64,000 nt of DNA from AP-15 sp963703665. Lineage in GTDB: Bacteria > Pseudomonadota > Alphaproteobacteria > ATCC43930 > CGMCC-115725. The notes under the pieces were generated by a model, which was not told where the DNA came from, searched no databases, and saw only the letters and a program-made list of their open reading frames with translations. How positions within the stretch are numbered: the stretch's first letter is position 1; every line of letters starts with the position of its first letter. Positions 17,895 to 27,004 of this stretch are shown here, one piece after another. Made by a program: the position numbers and the translations under genes. The stretch is from the NCBI GenBank assembly GCA_963703665.1, contig CAVPFB010000004.1:186001-250000 (forward strand). Direction: 5' to 3'.

Positions 17895-18896
17895 ATGGCA
17901 ACCCCCGACACGCTTCGCTACACCCGAATTCCCCTCGCGGACGGATCTGGCGCGATCCCCGCCCTCGGATTTGGCACGCTGATCCCCGATCCCCTCGCCA
18001 CGAAACAGGCAACCAAGACCGCACTGGACGTGGGATTTCGACACTTCGACTGTGCGGAACGCTACCGCAATGAACAAGCGGTCGGCGACGCCATGCAAGA
18101 GGTGATCGAGGCAGGGACAATTCAGCGGAAGGACATATTTGTCACCACGAAGCTGTGGAACAACAATCATCGTCCCGACCGGGTCAAACCGGCCTTCGAG
18201 GCGAGTCGCCGGAGACTCCGGCTCGACGACGTCGATTGCTACCTGATCCATACCCCCTTTGCCTTCCAGCCGGGCGACGAGCAAGACCCGAGGGACGAGC
18301 GCGGCCAGGTGATCTATGACACCGGGGTGACGTTGGTGGAGACGTGGCAGGCAATGGAGCGCCTGGTCGACGAAGGTCGATGCAAGTCCATCGGTTTATC
18401 GGATGCCGGTTTGGAGAAGGTGCAAGAGATCGTCAAAGCCGCGCGGATCAAGCCGGCTGTCGTGCAGGTCGAAGCCCATCCGTATCTCCCCCAGTGGGAG
18501 CTGCTCGACTTTTGTAAGCAGCATGGAATTGTACTGCTCGCATTTGCGGCGTTGGGACACGGGATGGAGCCCAAATTGCTGGAAAATCCGGTGATCACCG
18601 GTATCGCGCAGCGCGTCGGCAAAACCCCCGCGCAAGTTGCGCTCGCCTGGGCTATACAACGTGGCACAGCCCTCCTGACCACCTCGGTCACGCCCCGCTA
18701 TATCCGGGAGAACTTTGAGGTCTCCGCTCTGCCGGAAGACGCGATGCTCGAGATCCGGGATGGCATCACGACGAGGGTCCAGTTCAATGCCGTGGTAGAG
18801 ACCGGGTGCCTGGGTTCATTCCGCAAAGCCGGTGAAGGTGAGACATCAACCCGTTGCACCGGGTTGGGGCGAGAAGCACGCCATGCTCGAACGTGA
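17895..18896 (+). CDS. Aldo/keto reductase
   Basis: 333 residues from an ATG nine bases after GGAGG. NADPH-dependent carbonyl reductase of the TIM-barrel AKR superfamily. The catalytic tetrad is visible: Asp in GFRHFDCAERYRNE, Tyr in AERY, Lys in FVTTKLWNN and His in YLIHTPF. IPALGFGT near the start and QVALAWAIQRGTALLTTSVTP near the end are usual AKR segments. The last 25 residues (AGEGETSTRCTGLGREARHA) run beyond the normal C-terminus and look like read-through into non-coding DNA. Composition is less GC-rich than the flanking genes, suggesting transfer. Substrate unknown. Confidence 0.88.
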   Translation: MATPDTLRYTRIPLADGSGAIPALGFGTLIPDPLATKQATKTALDVGFRHFDCAERYRNEQAVGDAMQEVIEAGTIQRKDIFVTTKLWNNNHRPDRVKPAFEASRRRLRLDDVDCYLIHTPFAFQPGDEQDPRDERGQVIYDTGVTLVETWQAMERLVDEGRCKSIGLSDAGLEKVQEIVKAARIKPAVVQVEAHPYLPQWELLDFCKQHGIVLLAFAALGHGMEPKLLENPVITGIAQRVGKTPAQVALAWAIQRGTALLTTSVTPRYIRENFEVSALPEDAMLEIRDGITTRVQFNAVVETGCLGSFRKAGEGETSTRCTGLGREARHART

Positions 18897-18963
18897 ATGA
18901 CGTGAGGGCAGGCTGGAGCGTCGAGTGGCGAGCCGCCTGCCTCCGCAAATCTGGAGGGCTCCG

Positions 18964-19140
18964 ATGGCTGCATATGACGCAATCGTCATCGGAATTGGGA
19001 CGGCCGGTTCGTCTCTGGCGGAACGGCTCGCGCGATGCAGCATCCATCCCACTGTTTCGGAGGTGATTCCGACAATGCTGGGCGAGCTAGTCGCCGTAAC
19101 GCGCCTTTTGCTGGTGCCGCATGCGTGCACCGGGCGCTGA
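18964..19140 (+). pseudogene. Internally deleted pyridine nucleotide-disulfide oxidoreductase remnant
   Basis: A 58-codon ORF starting MAAYDAIVIGIGTAGSSLAE, the FAD-binding N-terminus of mercuric-reductase-like enzymes. After about 24 residues it jumps directly to SIHPTVSEVIPTMLGEL, which is the C-terminal His-Pro active-base segment of the same family. Roughly 400 residues between the two ends are gone. The frame is kept across the junction for the rest of the C-terminal segment, then runs into unrelated sequence. It is a deletion scar, not a functional enzyme. A nearly full-length homologue lies at 20040. Confidence 0.75.
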
Positions 19141-19153
19141 GAGGAAGATTGAT

Positions 19154-19360
19154 ATGTAAGACCGAGAGATTCGATCGGCGCTGGATCGCCACTGGGCCGC
19201 CTCCGATGCGAACGACCTCGAGGGCGGTGACCACGAACCCGGCGAAATCGGGCAGAGCGTTAGGATCGGCATTGCGCGGGATGCGAACCGGCTCCTGCGA
19301 TTTTATCTTTGGGGCAGCCCGTTCGTCGGCGGTCCAAGATCGCTCAATGTGCGTTGATGG
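19154..19360 (+). pseudogene. Possible SnoaL/NTF2-like remnant
   Basis: ATG at 19154 is followed at once by TAA, but the same frame continues DREIRSALDRHWAASDANDL, which resembles the start of small SnoaL-like (NTF2 fold) proteins. Further on, FYLWGSPFVGGPRS recalls their C-terminal GDPF segment. The sequence between them is too short and does not match the fold. I read it as a decayed and internally deleted gene, similar in fate to the preceding reductase remnant. Confidence is low because the resemblance rests on two short stretches. Confidence 0.3.
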
Positions 19361-19554
19361 CGCGAGATGCGGGTCTGGGGCTCGATCCCAATGGCCGCTG
19401 ACCACCAACTGAGCCGATCCTGACGGGCCAGCCATCGTTGGCGAGCTCGCTGCGCGACCGGTAACGCCTGCGCCGCCAAAACAGAATTCTGTCAAATAGT
19501 CATAATCGCATCGTATCGTCCCCGATTCGCTAAAGATTGTGGGCAGGAGAAGGG

Positions 19555-20011
19555 ATGGCGGATAGTGCAACCCCAAAGCCGCGCGAGGCGGCGCGTGGAC
19601 GGCCGTTCGCGGCGGGGCGGTCGGGCAATCCTGGTGGGCGCCAGCCGGGCTGCCGCAACCGCGCGAGCCTCGCCGCCGAGGCGTTGCTCGATGGCGAGGC
19701 CGCTCTGTTGACCCGGCGCGCCGTCGAGCTGGCGATCGAGGGCGATCCGACGGCCCTTAAGATCCGACGGCCCTTAAACTATGTCTCGAGCGGAACCTGC
19801 TGCCGCGCCGGCGAACGCGCCGTGCGCTTCGCGTTTGCCGTCGATCGACAGCGCCGCCGATATCGCCCGCGCGATGGGTGCGGTCGCCGCCGCGGTCGCC
19901 GATAGCGCGCTGACGCCGGGCGAGACCGGGGCGCTCGCGCCAATCGGCGACACCTTGGACCGGGCGCGCGCGCGCGACAGGCTGGCAAAGCGGTCGGCGG
20001 CAGCCCTATGA
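19555..20011 (+). pseudogene. DUF5681-family protein, disrupted by a 17-bp duplication
   Basis: A good ribosome site (AGGAGAAGGG) precedes MADSATPKPREAARGRPFAA, then GRSGNPGGRQPGCRNRASLA, the DUF5681 signature. The frame breaks at a tandem 17-bp duplication (19744-19777). Removing one copy restores GDPTALKLCLERNLLPRRRT, as expected for the family. A further one-base slip near 19840 is needed to reach LPSIDSAADIARAMGAVAAA and the stop at 20009-20011. DUF5681 proteins are small, basic, of unknown function, common in alphaproteobacterial accessory DNA. The duplication is real decay rather than a homopolymer error. Confidence 0.8.
19744..19777 (+). repeat. 17-bp tandem duplication inside the DUF5681 gene
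   Basis: GATCCGACGGCCCTTAA occurs twice without a gap (19744-19760 and 19761-19777). As 17 is not a multiple of three it shifts the reading frame. Deleting one unit gives a protein that matches the family on both sides, so the duplication is the inactivating event. Consistent with replication slippage. Confidence 0.9.
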
Positions 20012-20039
20012 TTTTGCGAGTCGCAGACGGAGGACGCTC

Positions 20040-21441
20040 ATGTCGCAACCAGAACGGTTTGAAGTTTTGGTCCTGGGCAGCGGCTTTGGCGGCAAGCTGC
20101 TGGCCTGGCATATGGCGGGATTGGGGCGACGGACCGCCGTCGTGGAGCGGCGGTGGATCGGGGGCTCCTGCCCCAACATCGCCTGCCTGCCCAGCAAGAA
20201 CGAGATTTGGGGCGCGCGGGTCGCCTATCTGGCGCATCACGGCGCGCATTTCGGCACGGTGACCGGTCCGGTCACGATCGACATGGCGAGGGTTCGCCAG
20301 CGCAAGCGCGACATGGTCGACCGCGAGATTGCCCTGCATTTGCAGAACTACCAGACCAGCGGCGCCGAATTGATCATGGGGAGCGGGCGTTTTGTGGCGC
20401 CGAAGACGCTCGAAGTGCATTTGAACGACGGCGGGACGCGCCTGCTGGCGGGCGATCAGGTCTTCCTCAACATCGGCACGCACGCCGCGATTCCGAATGT
20501 CCCCGGCCTCGCGGCTGCCCAACCGCTGACCCACATCGAGGCGCTCGAGCTCGACTATTTGCCCTCGCACCTGATCGTAATCGGCGGCGGCTATGTCGGC
20601 CTCGAATTGGCCCAGGCCTACCGTCGCTTCGGCAGCCGCGTGACGGTGATCGAGTCCGGGCCTCGGCTGATGAGCCGCGAGGATCCCGACGTGACAGAGG
20701 AAATGCAGCGGATTCTCGGTGACGAGGGGATCGGGTTTTTGCTGGCGGCCGAGATCATCTCTGTCCACGGCCGATCCGGAGAGAAGGTCGGCATGACGGT
20801 GCGGATGGCCGGCGGCGAGCAAAAGATCGAGGGCAGCGACATCCTGGTCGCCGCGGGTCGCGTTCCAAACACCGCCGGGATCGGGCTCGAGCAGGCCGGC
20901 GTCGAGTTGGACGCGCGCGGGTACATTCGCGTCAACGAGCGGCTGGAGACGAGTGCGTCCGATGTCTGGGCGATCGGAGAATGCGCCGGCAGCCCACAGT
21001 TCACGCACGTCTCGATCGACGACTTTCGGATCATCAGGGACAATCTGGCCGGAGGGAACCGCAGCACCCGCGATCGGCTGGTTCCATACTGCATGTTCAC
21101 CGACCCTCCACTCGCCCGCGTCGGGCTGAGCGAGGGCGAAGCGCAACGCCAAGGCGTCGTCCGCGCGCGTCGCGCGGCTGCCGATGAGCGCCGTGCGACG
21201 GACGGCGACGACCGACGAAACACAAGGCTTCATGAAGGTTCTGGTCGGCGGGGACGACGACCGCATTCTCGGCTTTACGATGATCGGCGCCGAGGCCGGC
21301 GAGGTCATGACCGCGGTGCAAACGGCGATGCTGGCAGAATTGCCATATCCGAGGCTCCGCGATGCCGTTCTTGCGCACCCGACGATGGCGGAGGGGCTCG
21401 GCTCGCTGTTCTCGAATGTGCCGCCTCGCCGCGCACAATAG
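20040..21441 (+). pseudogene. Mercuric reductase-like pyridine nucleotide-disulfide oxidoreductase, frameshifted
   Basis: ATG at 20040 starts an FAD/NAD(P)-binding enzyme of class I disulfide reductases. Redox motif GGSCPNIACLPSKNEI has the C-x4-C pair; IVIGGGYVGLELAQAYRRFG is the NAD(P)-binding loop; VWAIGECAG is the second FAD motif. Near 21160-21180 the frame slips; the next frame reads RVARLPMSAVRRTATTDETQ then GFMKVLVGGDDDRILGF, ending at 21441 with the His-Pro active base in LAHPTMAEGLGSLFSN. Restored length is about 466 residues. No mer operon genes or N-terminal metal-binding domain are present, so mercury is not implied. Confidence 0.85.
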
Positions 21442-21466
21442 GCGGGCGCGGAAGAGGGAGGCCACA

Positions 21467-22204
21467 ATGACCGACAAGCTCGCAGGCAAAGTCGCTCTGG
21501 TCACCGGCGGCAGCGCCGGGATCGGCCTTGGCATTGCCAAGCATTTCGCCCAAGAGGGCGCACGGGTGCTGATCACCGGTCGTCGTCAATCCGAGCTGGA
21601 TAAGGCAGTTGCTTCGATCGGCGGAGATGCCGCGGCGATCCAGGGCGACGCCTCAAACCTTGCCGACCTCGACCGCGTGTACGCGACCGTTAAGGCGCAG
21701 GCCGGGCATATCGACGTGCTGGCAGTCAATGCCGGGGTCTACGAAGCCGCGCCGGTCGGAGAGATCACCGAGGAACATTTCGACAGGGCATTCAACACCA
21801 ACGTGCGCGGCCTGCTGTTCACTGTGCAGAAGGCGCTGCCGCTGCTGACCAAAGGTTCCTCGGTGATCCTCACCGGCTCGATGGTATCGATCAAGGGCTT
21901 CGCATCCTGCTCGGTGTACAACGCGACAAAGGCCGCAATCCGCTCGTTTGCGCGCACCTGGATCGTCGACCTCAAAGGGCGCGACATCCGCATCAACGTA
22001 TTGAGCCCCGGCTATACCGAGACCCCTGGGCTCGCCAATCTGATGACGGATGCGGATAAGGCCACGGCCGTCGCCTCCGTTCCGCTGGGCCGGATCGGCA
22101 TGCCCGACGATCTCGGCAAGGCCGCTGTATTCCTCGCTTCCGACGACAGCGCCTACGTTACCGGGATAGAGCTGTTTGTCGATGGCGGCGCGGCTCAGAT
22201 CTGA
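21467..22204 (+). CDS. Short-chain dehydrogenase/reductase (SDR)
   Basis: 245 residues, classical SDR. Cofactor loop VTGGSAGIGLGIAKHFA at the N-terminus, NAG in VLAVNAGVYEAAP, catalytic Ser in ILTGSM, Tyr and Lys in SVYNATKAAIRSFART, and the C-terminal YVTGIELFVDGGAAQ. The ITGRRQSELD segment after beta-2 has basic residues typical of NADP preference. It starts 26 bases after the reductase gene and has GAGGGAGG upstream, so the two may be co-transcribed. Substrate unknown. Confidence 0.92.
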   Translation: MTDKLAGKVALVTGGSAGIGLGIAKHFAQEGARVLITGRRQSELDKAVASIGGDAAAIQGDASNLADLDRVYATVKAQAGHIDVLAVNAGVYEAAPVGEITEEHFDRAFNTNVRGLLFTVQKALPLLTKGSSVILTGSMVSIKGFASCSVYNATKAAIRSFARTWIVDLKGRDIRINVLSPGYTETPGLANLMTDADKATAVASVPLGRIGMPDDLGKAAVFLASDDSAYVTGIELFVDGGAAQI

Positions 22205-22321
22205 GCATCAGCGGCACATGGCGGCTCCCCATGCGGGCCCGGGCGACCGAAAGCGCCCGCCCGGTTCGGCGCGCGATGTCGTGCCGCCGACTTGCTGCTG
22301 AAGCGATCAAAGAGCGGGTTG

Positions 22322-23093
22322 ATGGTGACGGAACTATCGAAGCAGCACTGGTCGGCCGCAGCGCTATGCCGAGACCGCGCATTTCGTGCCGGCGCTCGGC
22401 GCGCCGGTGCTCGAATTGCTGGCCGCCAGCGCGCGGGCGAGCGCATCCTCGATCTCGGCTGCGGCGACGGCGTGCTGACCGAAAAGATCGCCGCGGCCGG
22501 CGCCGATCGTGGTCGCCGTCGACGCCGCGCCCGACATGGTCGCCGCGGCGCGGGCGCGCGGTCTCGACGCCCGGGTCATGGCCGGCCAGAACCTCGCCTT
22601 CGACGGCGAGTTCGACGCGGTGTTCTCGAACGCGGCACTGCATTGGATGCGCCCGCCGGAGGCGGTGCTCGCCGGCGTCCGCCGCGCGCTGAAGCCGGGC
22701 GGCCGCTTTGTCGGCGAGATGGGCGGCCACAACAACACCGCCGCGATCATGGTCGCGTTGAGCGCCGTCCTCGCCGCCGCGGGCTCGACGCGCAGCGCCT
22801 CAGCCCGTGGTATTTCCCGTCGGCCGCCGCCTATCGCGCACAAGCTCGAAGCCGCCGGGTTCGCGGTCGACGCAGATCGGCATCGTCCCGCGCCCGACGC
22901 CGCTGCCGGCCGGGATCGAAGCCTGGCTCGACACCTTCGCCGAGGATTTCTTCGGCGCCCTCTGCCGGACCCGGATCGCGCGCCGGCGCGCGCCGAGGTC
23001 GTCGAGCTGTTGCGCCCGATTCTGATCGACGAGACCGGCACCTGGATCGCCGATTACGTCCGGCTGCGCTTTCGCGCCATGCGTGCCGGCTGA
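22322..23093 (+). pseudogene. SAM-dependent methyltransferase (class I), several frameshifts
   Basis: ATG at 22322 gives MVTELSKQHWSA, then the conserved protein is spread over all three frames: RYAETAHFVPALGAPVLELL, RAGERILDLGCGDGVLTEKI (SAM-binding motif I), VVAVDAAPDMVAAARARGLD (motif II), FDAVFSNAALHWM (motif post-II), then RLSPWYFPSAAAY and a C-terminal LRPILIDETGTWIADYVRLR ending at 23093. At least six single-base slips are required, mostly one extra base each. No nonsense change is seen apart from the slips. The family includes UbiE/Tam-like methyltransferases; substrate unknown. The TGA abuts the GTG of the next gene. Confidence 0.8.
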
Positions 23094-24300
23094 GTGCCGC
23101 ACGACGTCTCGCTGATCTCGACGGTTGCGGTCGGGCTGGCGCTCGCCTTCGTCGGCGGCTTTGCGGCGCGTGCGTCTCGGCCTGCCGCCGATCGTCGGCT
23201 ATCTGCTCGCCGGCGTCGCCATCGGGCCGTTCACCCCCGGCTTTGTCGCCGATAGCCCACTTGGCGCCGCAGCTCGCCGAGATCGGCGTCATGCTGCTGA
23301 TGTTCGGCGTCGGCATGCATTTCTCGATCCGCGATCTCGATCGCCGTGCGCCGGATCGCGGTGCCAGGGGCGGTGGTGCAGATCGCGGTCGCCACCCTGC
23401 TCGGGATCGGCATGGCACGGCTTTGGGCTGGACGCTTCGGCGCCGGCCTCGTCTTCGGGCTGGCCTTGTCGGTCGCCAGCACGGTCGTGCTGCTGCGCGC
23501 GCTCGAGGAACGCGGCCTGCTGGCCTGGCCGAGGCACGGATCGCGATCGGCTGGCTGATCGTCGAGGACCTGCTGACGGTGGTGGCGCTGGTCGTGCTGC
23601 CGGCGCTGGCGCCATTGCCGGCGGCAGCGGCGCAGCGGTTTCGGGCAATCTTGTGCTGTCCCTCGCGCTGACCTTCGGCAAGGTCGCCGGTTTCGTCGCG
23701 GTGATGCTGGTGGTCGGCACGCGGCTGCTGCCGTGGCTGCTCGACGCGGTCGTGCGCACCGGCTCGCGCGAGCTGTTCACTCTGGCGGTGATCGCCGCAG
23801 CGCTCGGCATCGCCTTTGCCGCGGCCGAGCTGTTCGGCGTCTCCTAGCGCTCGGCGCCTTCTTCGCCGGCATCGTCGTCAGCGAGAGCGACCACAGCCAT
23901 CGGGCGGCCGAGCAGGCAAAGCCGCTCGAAGACGCCTTCGCCGTGCTGTTTTTTCTGTCGGTCGGCATGCTGTTCGACCCCGGCATCCTGATCCGGCGAC
24001 CCGATTCAGGTGCTGGCCGTTCTCGCCATCATCGTGCTCGGCAAGTCGCTGGCCGCGTTCGCGATCGTGCGGGCCGCCGGCTACCGGGCGGCGACCGCCG
24101 CCACCGTCGCCGTCGGCCTGGCGCAGATCGGCGAGTTCTCGTTCATCCTGGCCGATCTCGGCGCCTCGCACGGCCTGCTCGACGCGGAGGGGCGGAATCT
24201 GATTCTCGCCGGCGCGCTCCTCTCGATCACCTTGAACCCGGCCGCGTTCGGCGCCGCAGCGGCGTTGCGACGTCGCCTCGAGCGCAATCAGCCGGCCTGA
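23094..24300 (+). pseudogene. KefB/YbaL-type cation:proton antiporter, several frameshifts
   Basis: GTG at 23094 directly follows the methyltransferase TGA. Pieces in three frames assemble into a CPA2 antiporter: GLPPIVGYLLAGVAIGPFTP, QLAEIGVMLLMFGVGMHFSI, VVQIAVATLLGIGMARLW, GLALSVASTVVLLRALEERG, ARIAIGWLIVEDLLTVVALV, LGAFFAGIVVSESDHSHRAA and GLAQIGEFSFILADLG. These are the usual transmembrane signatures. Restored length is about 400 residues, so it is the membrane domain without the TrkA-N regulatory domain. Roughly six one-base slips are needed. It converges on the next gene, overlapping its 3' end by 13 bases. Confidence 0.8.
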
Positions 24301-26195
24301 GCCCGCATTCCCGTGTCGGGCGACCGGCCCTCTGCCTCCGTCTCCGCGAGCGGCAGGGCGGCAGTCGTCGGTTCCTCGATAGCGGCGATCGCCGCGGCGA
24401 GGGTGACGGCTACCGCGTCGGCCGAGGTAACGGTCCGCACATCGACCGACGAAACTTCCCCCGGACCATGCCCCCAGAGCCCGAGAACGATGCGGGCCCG
24501 CGGCGCGCGCCGCCGCAGCCGGCGCACGATGTGCCGGGCGCGTGCTGCGGAACTGGTGCTGATCAGCGCGAGGCAGACGACACCCGCGTCTCTGAGCGCG
24601 ACCCGACGGCCGCCCAGCGCGGCTGGAGAATCGGCCGGAAATACGTATGCGGCATGGCCTCGCGCCCGCAACAGACTGGCGAACAGCATCGCCGCGGCTT
24701 CGTCGAGCTCGTTGCGCCCGGCCATGCACACGATGAACCCGGTCTCCGGGCCTGCGGCATCGCGCTCGCCCCCGGGTTCCTCTTCGATCACCTCATCGTC
24801 GAACAGGTTTTCCAGAATCTTGGCGAAGCCCTCCTTCACCCTCGCCCGCCGCTCCGCCACCAGGACCCCGCTGTCGCTGTCGGCCTGGGCGCGCGCCAGC
24901 ACCGGGATTGCGACCTCCTCGGCGAACTCGTCGAGCGATTTTGTTTTGACGAATTCTTCGGCCTGCTCGGTCGCCTCCTCGGGATCATCGGCGAGCAGCC
25001 GCTGATAAAAGGTCTCGTCCGGCGTCAGCACCGGCTCGCTGCCGAGGATCACGTCGAGAAAGCGCAGCTGCGGCACATGCCGGCCGAGAACCAGCAGGCA
25101 GGCCGTCAGCGGCGTCGACAGCAACAGTCCGATCGGCCCCCACAGCCAGGTCCAGAACACAGCAGCGATGATGACCGCGATCGAGGACAGGCCGGTGCTG
25201 CCGGCATAAAGCCAGGGCTCGACCACGTTGGCGACGATGAGCTCGGTCGCGACGAACAGAAGCCCCGTCCAGGCCAGCAGCCACCAGCCGGGGTCGACGG
25301 CGATGGCCAGCGCCAACGGAAAGCAGGCGGCAATGACGATGCCGAGATAGGGGATAAAACGCAGCAGCATCGCCAGGATGCCCCACAGCGCCGCGTTCGG
25401 GATCCCGATCACCGCCAAGCCGACCCCGAGCAGAGTGCCCTCCACGGCATTGACGGAGAGCTGCGACAGCAGGTAGCGGCTGACCCGATGCCCGGCCTCG
25501 TTCATCGCCTCGGTGGTGCGGTGCAGATCGCCGCTGCCGGCGAGCCGGAGCACCCGGTCGCGCAGCTCCTCGCGCCCGAGCAGGATGAAGACGACGAGGA
25601 CGAGGACCAGGCCGGCGGTGGCCAGCGGCCGCAGCAACGGCCCGATGACGCTCTCGGCGATCTGCAGCGGCGTCAGCTCGGGCTGCTGAATCATGACCGG
25701 CAGCGGCTTGGCCTGCTCAGCCGGGGCGGGACCGGCGCTGGAGCGCGAGCCTGCCGGCGCCGGGTTGGAGGTCTCCGAGCGCTTCAGCTCAGCAGTGACC
25801 TGGTGGAGCGCAGCCGCGACGCGGGCGAGGGGGATTGCCTTGGGAAGCGAGCGCAGCTTCAACTCGATATTGTGCCGGTATTCCGGCAGCGCCGGCCCGA
25901 GCTGGGAAATTTCCTCGCCGACGATGGCGCCGAATCCGACAATGACGAGGAAAGCGACGAGCACGGTGACCGCGACCGCGGCAACCCGGCCCGCCCGCAT
26001 ATGCCGCAGCCAGTGGACCGCGGGCGCCAGCAGAAAGCTCAGCAGCACCGCGAGCGCGACCGGGACCAGAACTTCCCGCGCAAAATAGAGCGCGGCGACG
26101 ACGAAGCCCAAGGTCAGAAAAGTCAGCACGCCGGCGAAATCGGGCGATGGGAGATCGCCGCGGCCACGCCCGGGGCTCGGCAGCGGGTCGGCCAT
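24288..26195 (-). CDS. AI-2E family transporter (PerM-like) with C-terminal extension
   Basis: 635 residues. The first about 400 form the AI-2E/PerM membrane domain: N-terminal helices from TFLTLGFVVAALYFAREVLV, a periplasmic coiled segment and FIPYLGIVIAACFPLALAIA, NVVEPWLYAGSTGLSSIAVI and GPIGLLLSTPLTACLLVLGR, the family signature. The remaining about 230 residues are soluble, with an acidic helical linker and a Rossmann-like module (GFIVCMAGRNELDEAAAMLF...VVCLALISTS) resembling a cobalamin-binding-type fold without the DxHxxG motif. The usual family length is 350-400. Role (signal export, ion or osmotic homeostasis) uncertain. Confidence 0.85.
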   Translation of the reverse strand: MADPLPSPGRGRGDLPSPDFAGVLTFLTLGFVVAALYFAREVLVPVALAVLLSFLLAPAVHWLRHMRAGRVAAVAVTVLVAFLVIVGFGAIVGEEISQLGPALPEYRHNIELKLRSLPKAIPLARVAAALHQVTAELKRSETSNPAPAGSRSSAGPAPAEQAKPLPVMIQQPELTPLQIAESVIGPLLRPLATAGLVLVLVVFILLGREELRDRVLRLAGSGDLHRTTEAMNEAGHRVSRYLLSQLSVNAVEGTLLGVGLAVIGIPNAALWGILAMLLRFIPYLGIVIAACFPLALAIAVDPGWWLLAWTGLLFVATELIVANVVEPWLYAGSTGLSSIAVIIAAVFWTWLWGPIGLLLSTPLTACLLVLGRHVPQLRFLDVILGSEPVLTPDETFYQRLLADDPEEATEQAEEFVKTKSLDEFAEEVAIPVLARAQADSDSGVLVAERRARVKEGFAKILENLFDDEVIEEEPGGERDAAGPETGFIVCMAGRNELDEAAAMLFASLLRARGHAAYVFPADSPAALGGRRVALRDAGVVCLALISTSSAARARHIVRRLRRRAPRARIVLGLWGHGPGEVSSVDVRTVTSADAVAVTLAAAIAAIEEPTTAALPLAETEAEGRSPDTGMRAQAG

Positions 26196-26208
26196 CGTTC
26201 ACCATTCC

Positions 26209-26256
26209 GTGAAGAGGTGAAGCGCACCTACAGTGAAGAGGTGAAGCGCACCTGCA
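26209..26256. repeat. 24-bp direct tandem repeat upstream of the AI-2E gene
   Basis: GTGAAGAGGTGAAGCGCACC plus TACA or TGCA occurs twice in tandem (26209-26232, 26233-26256), 13 bases upstream of the transporter start on the other strand. It may be a duplicated regulatory site or a slippage product. Confidence 0.7.
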
Positions 26257-26355
26257 GTTGCGGCCCGGCGCACCACTCCGTCAGCGAAATCCTTCGCCAG
26301 CCGGCGGCCTCTGGTGGTTTACGCCCGGGCCTTCCGGTGTCGGTTCGCGGTTGCG

Positions 26356-26688
26356 TCAGCGCCGGACCAGACGCGCCACTCCGTAGCCGGCGGCGGCGGC
26401 AATCAGCACCGCCGCGATTGGGTGTGCCGCAGAGGTCTCGCTGAGATACCGCACCACCTCGGAGCCGCTCTTGGAGAGATCGCGCAGCGTTTCTCCGCTT
26501 TGCGCTCCGGCCTGCTTGATTCGAGCGCCGGCCTCGGCGCCGGCCGCGCGTGCCCGGTCGGCCACCGCGCTTGCGGTTTGCGCGACGGCAGCGGCGCCCG
26601 TCGCAGCGCGGTCGCTCGCTTCCTTCAACTTCGCACTCGCATCGTTCACAAGCTGCCCAGCCGCATCGGCCATCGATTGTCCGTCCAT
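26356..26688 (-). CDS. DUF883/ElaB-YqjD-like protein
   Basis: 110 residues, Ala-rich and helical: a long amphipathic coil (SAKLKEASDRAATGAAAVAQ through RARAAGAEAGARIKQAGAQS) followed by a short C-terminal membrane segment HPIAAVLIAAAAGYGVARLV and a basic end. This is the layout of ElaB/YqjD/DUF883 proteins, tail-anchored inner-membrane proteins linked to stationary phase and stress and, in E. coli, to ribosome binding. The ATG is preceded by GGAG. Its stress-gene neighbours (PRC-barrel, Hsp20) support such a role. Confidence 0.8.
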   Translation of the reverse strand: MDGQSMADAAGQLVNDASAKLKEASDRAATGAAAVAQTASAVADRARAAGAEAGARIKQAGAQSGETLRDLSKSGSEVVRYLSETSAAHPIAAVLIAAAAGYGVARLVRR

Positions 26689-26890
26689 CCGCTGTCGCTC
26701 CAGTCGCTAGGGAGATCCGAAAGCACAAACGTGCCGAACGCGAATTAGGTCCAATTTTCCGCGGGGACAAAATTTCGCTATTCCAGGTAGAGGCGGCTCG
26801 GCCCGAGCACAGCCGGGGAATTTTTTTTCGGAACCGCGGGCCGAACGGTATGTTCGTTATGGCGAACAGTGAACAGTAAGGATGCCTGAG

Positions 26891-26947
26891 ATGGATACGG
26901 ATCGTATCGCCGGCGGCGTAAAGAAGATACCGGCGCGACCCAAATAG
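26891..26947 (+). pseudogene. Truncated CsbD-like stress protein remnant
   Basis: An 18-codon ORF reading MDTDRIAGGVKKIPARPK then TAG. CsbD-family proteins of alphaproteobacteria start MDTDRIxGxxKQxKGxVKEA and run to about 60-70 residues. Here the match ends after about 12 residues and the rest is missing. It probably marks a decayed csbD beside other stress genes. It is short, so the assignment is tentative. Confidence 0.45.
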
Positions 26948-27004
26948 CGGCGTGCCCGCCTGATATCTCGTCATCACCGTTCACGCATTTTTGGGAGTCT
27001 GCCG

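Noticed and set aside
20040..21441. Mercury-resistance operon
   Set aside because: The reductase resembles MerA but there is no merR, merT or merP and no metal-binding N-terminal domain.
23733..26444. 903-codon ORF on the + strand across the KefB and AI-2E genes
   Set aside because: Shadow reading; the strand opposite and the other frames contain conserved membrane proteins.
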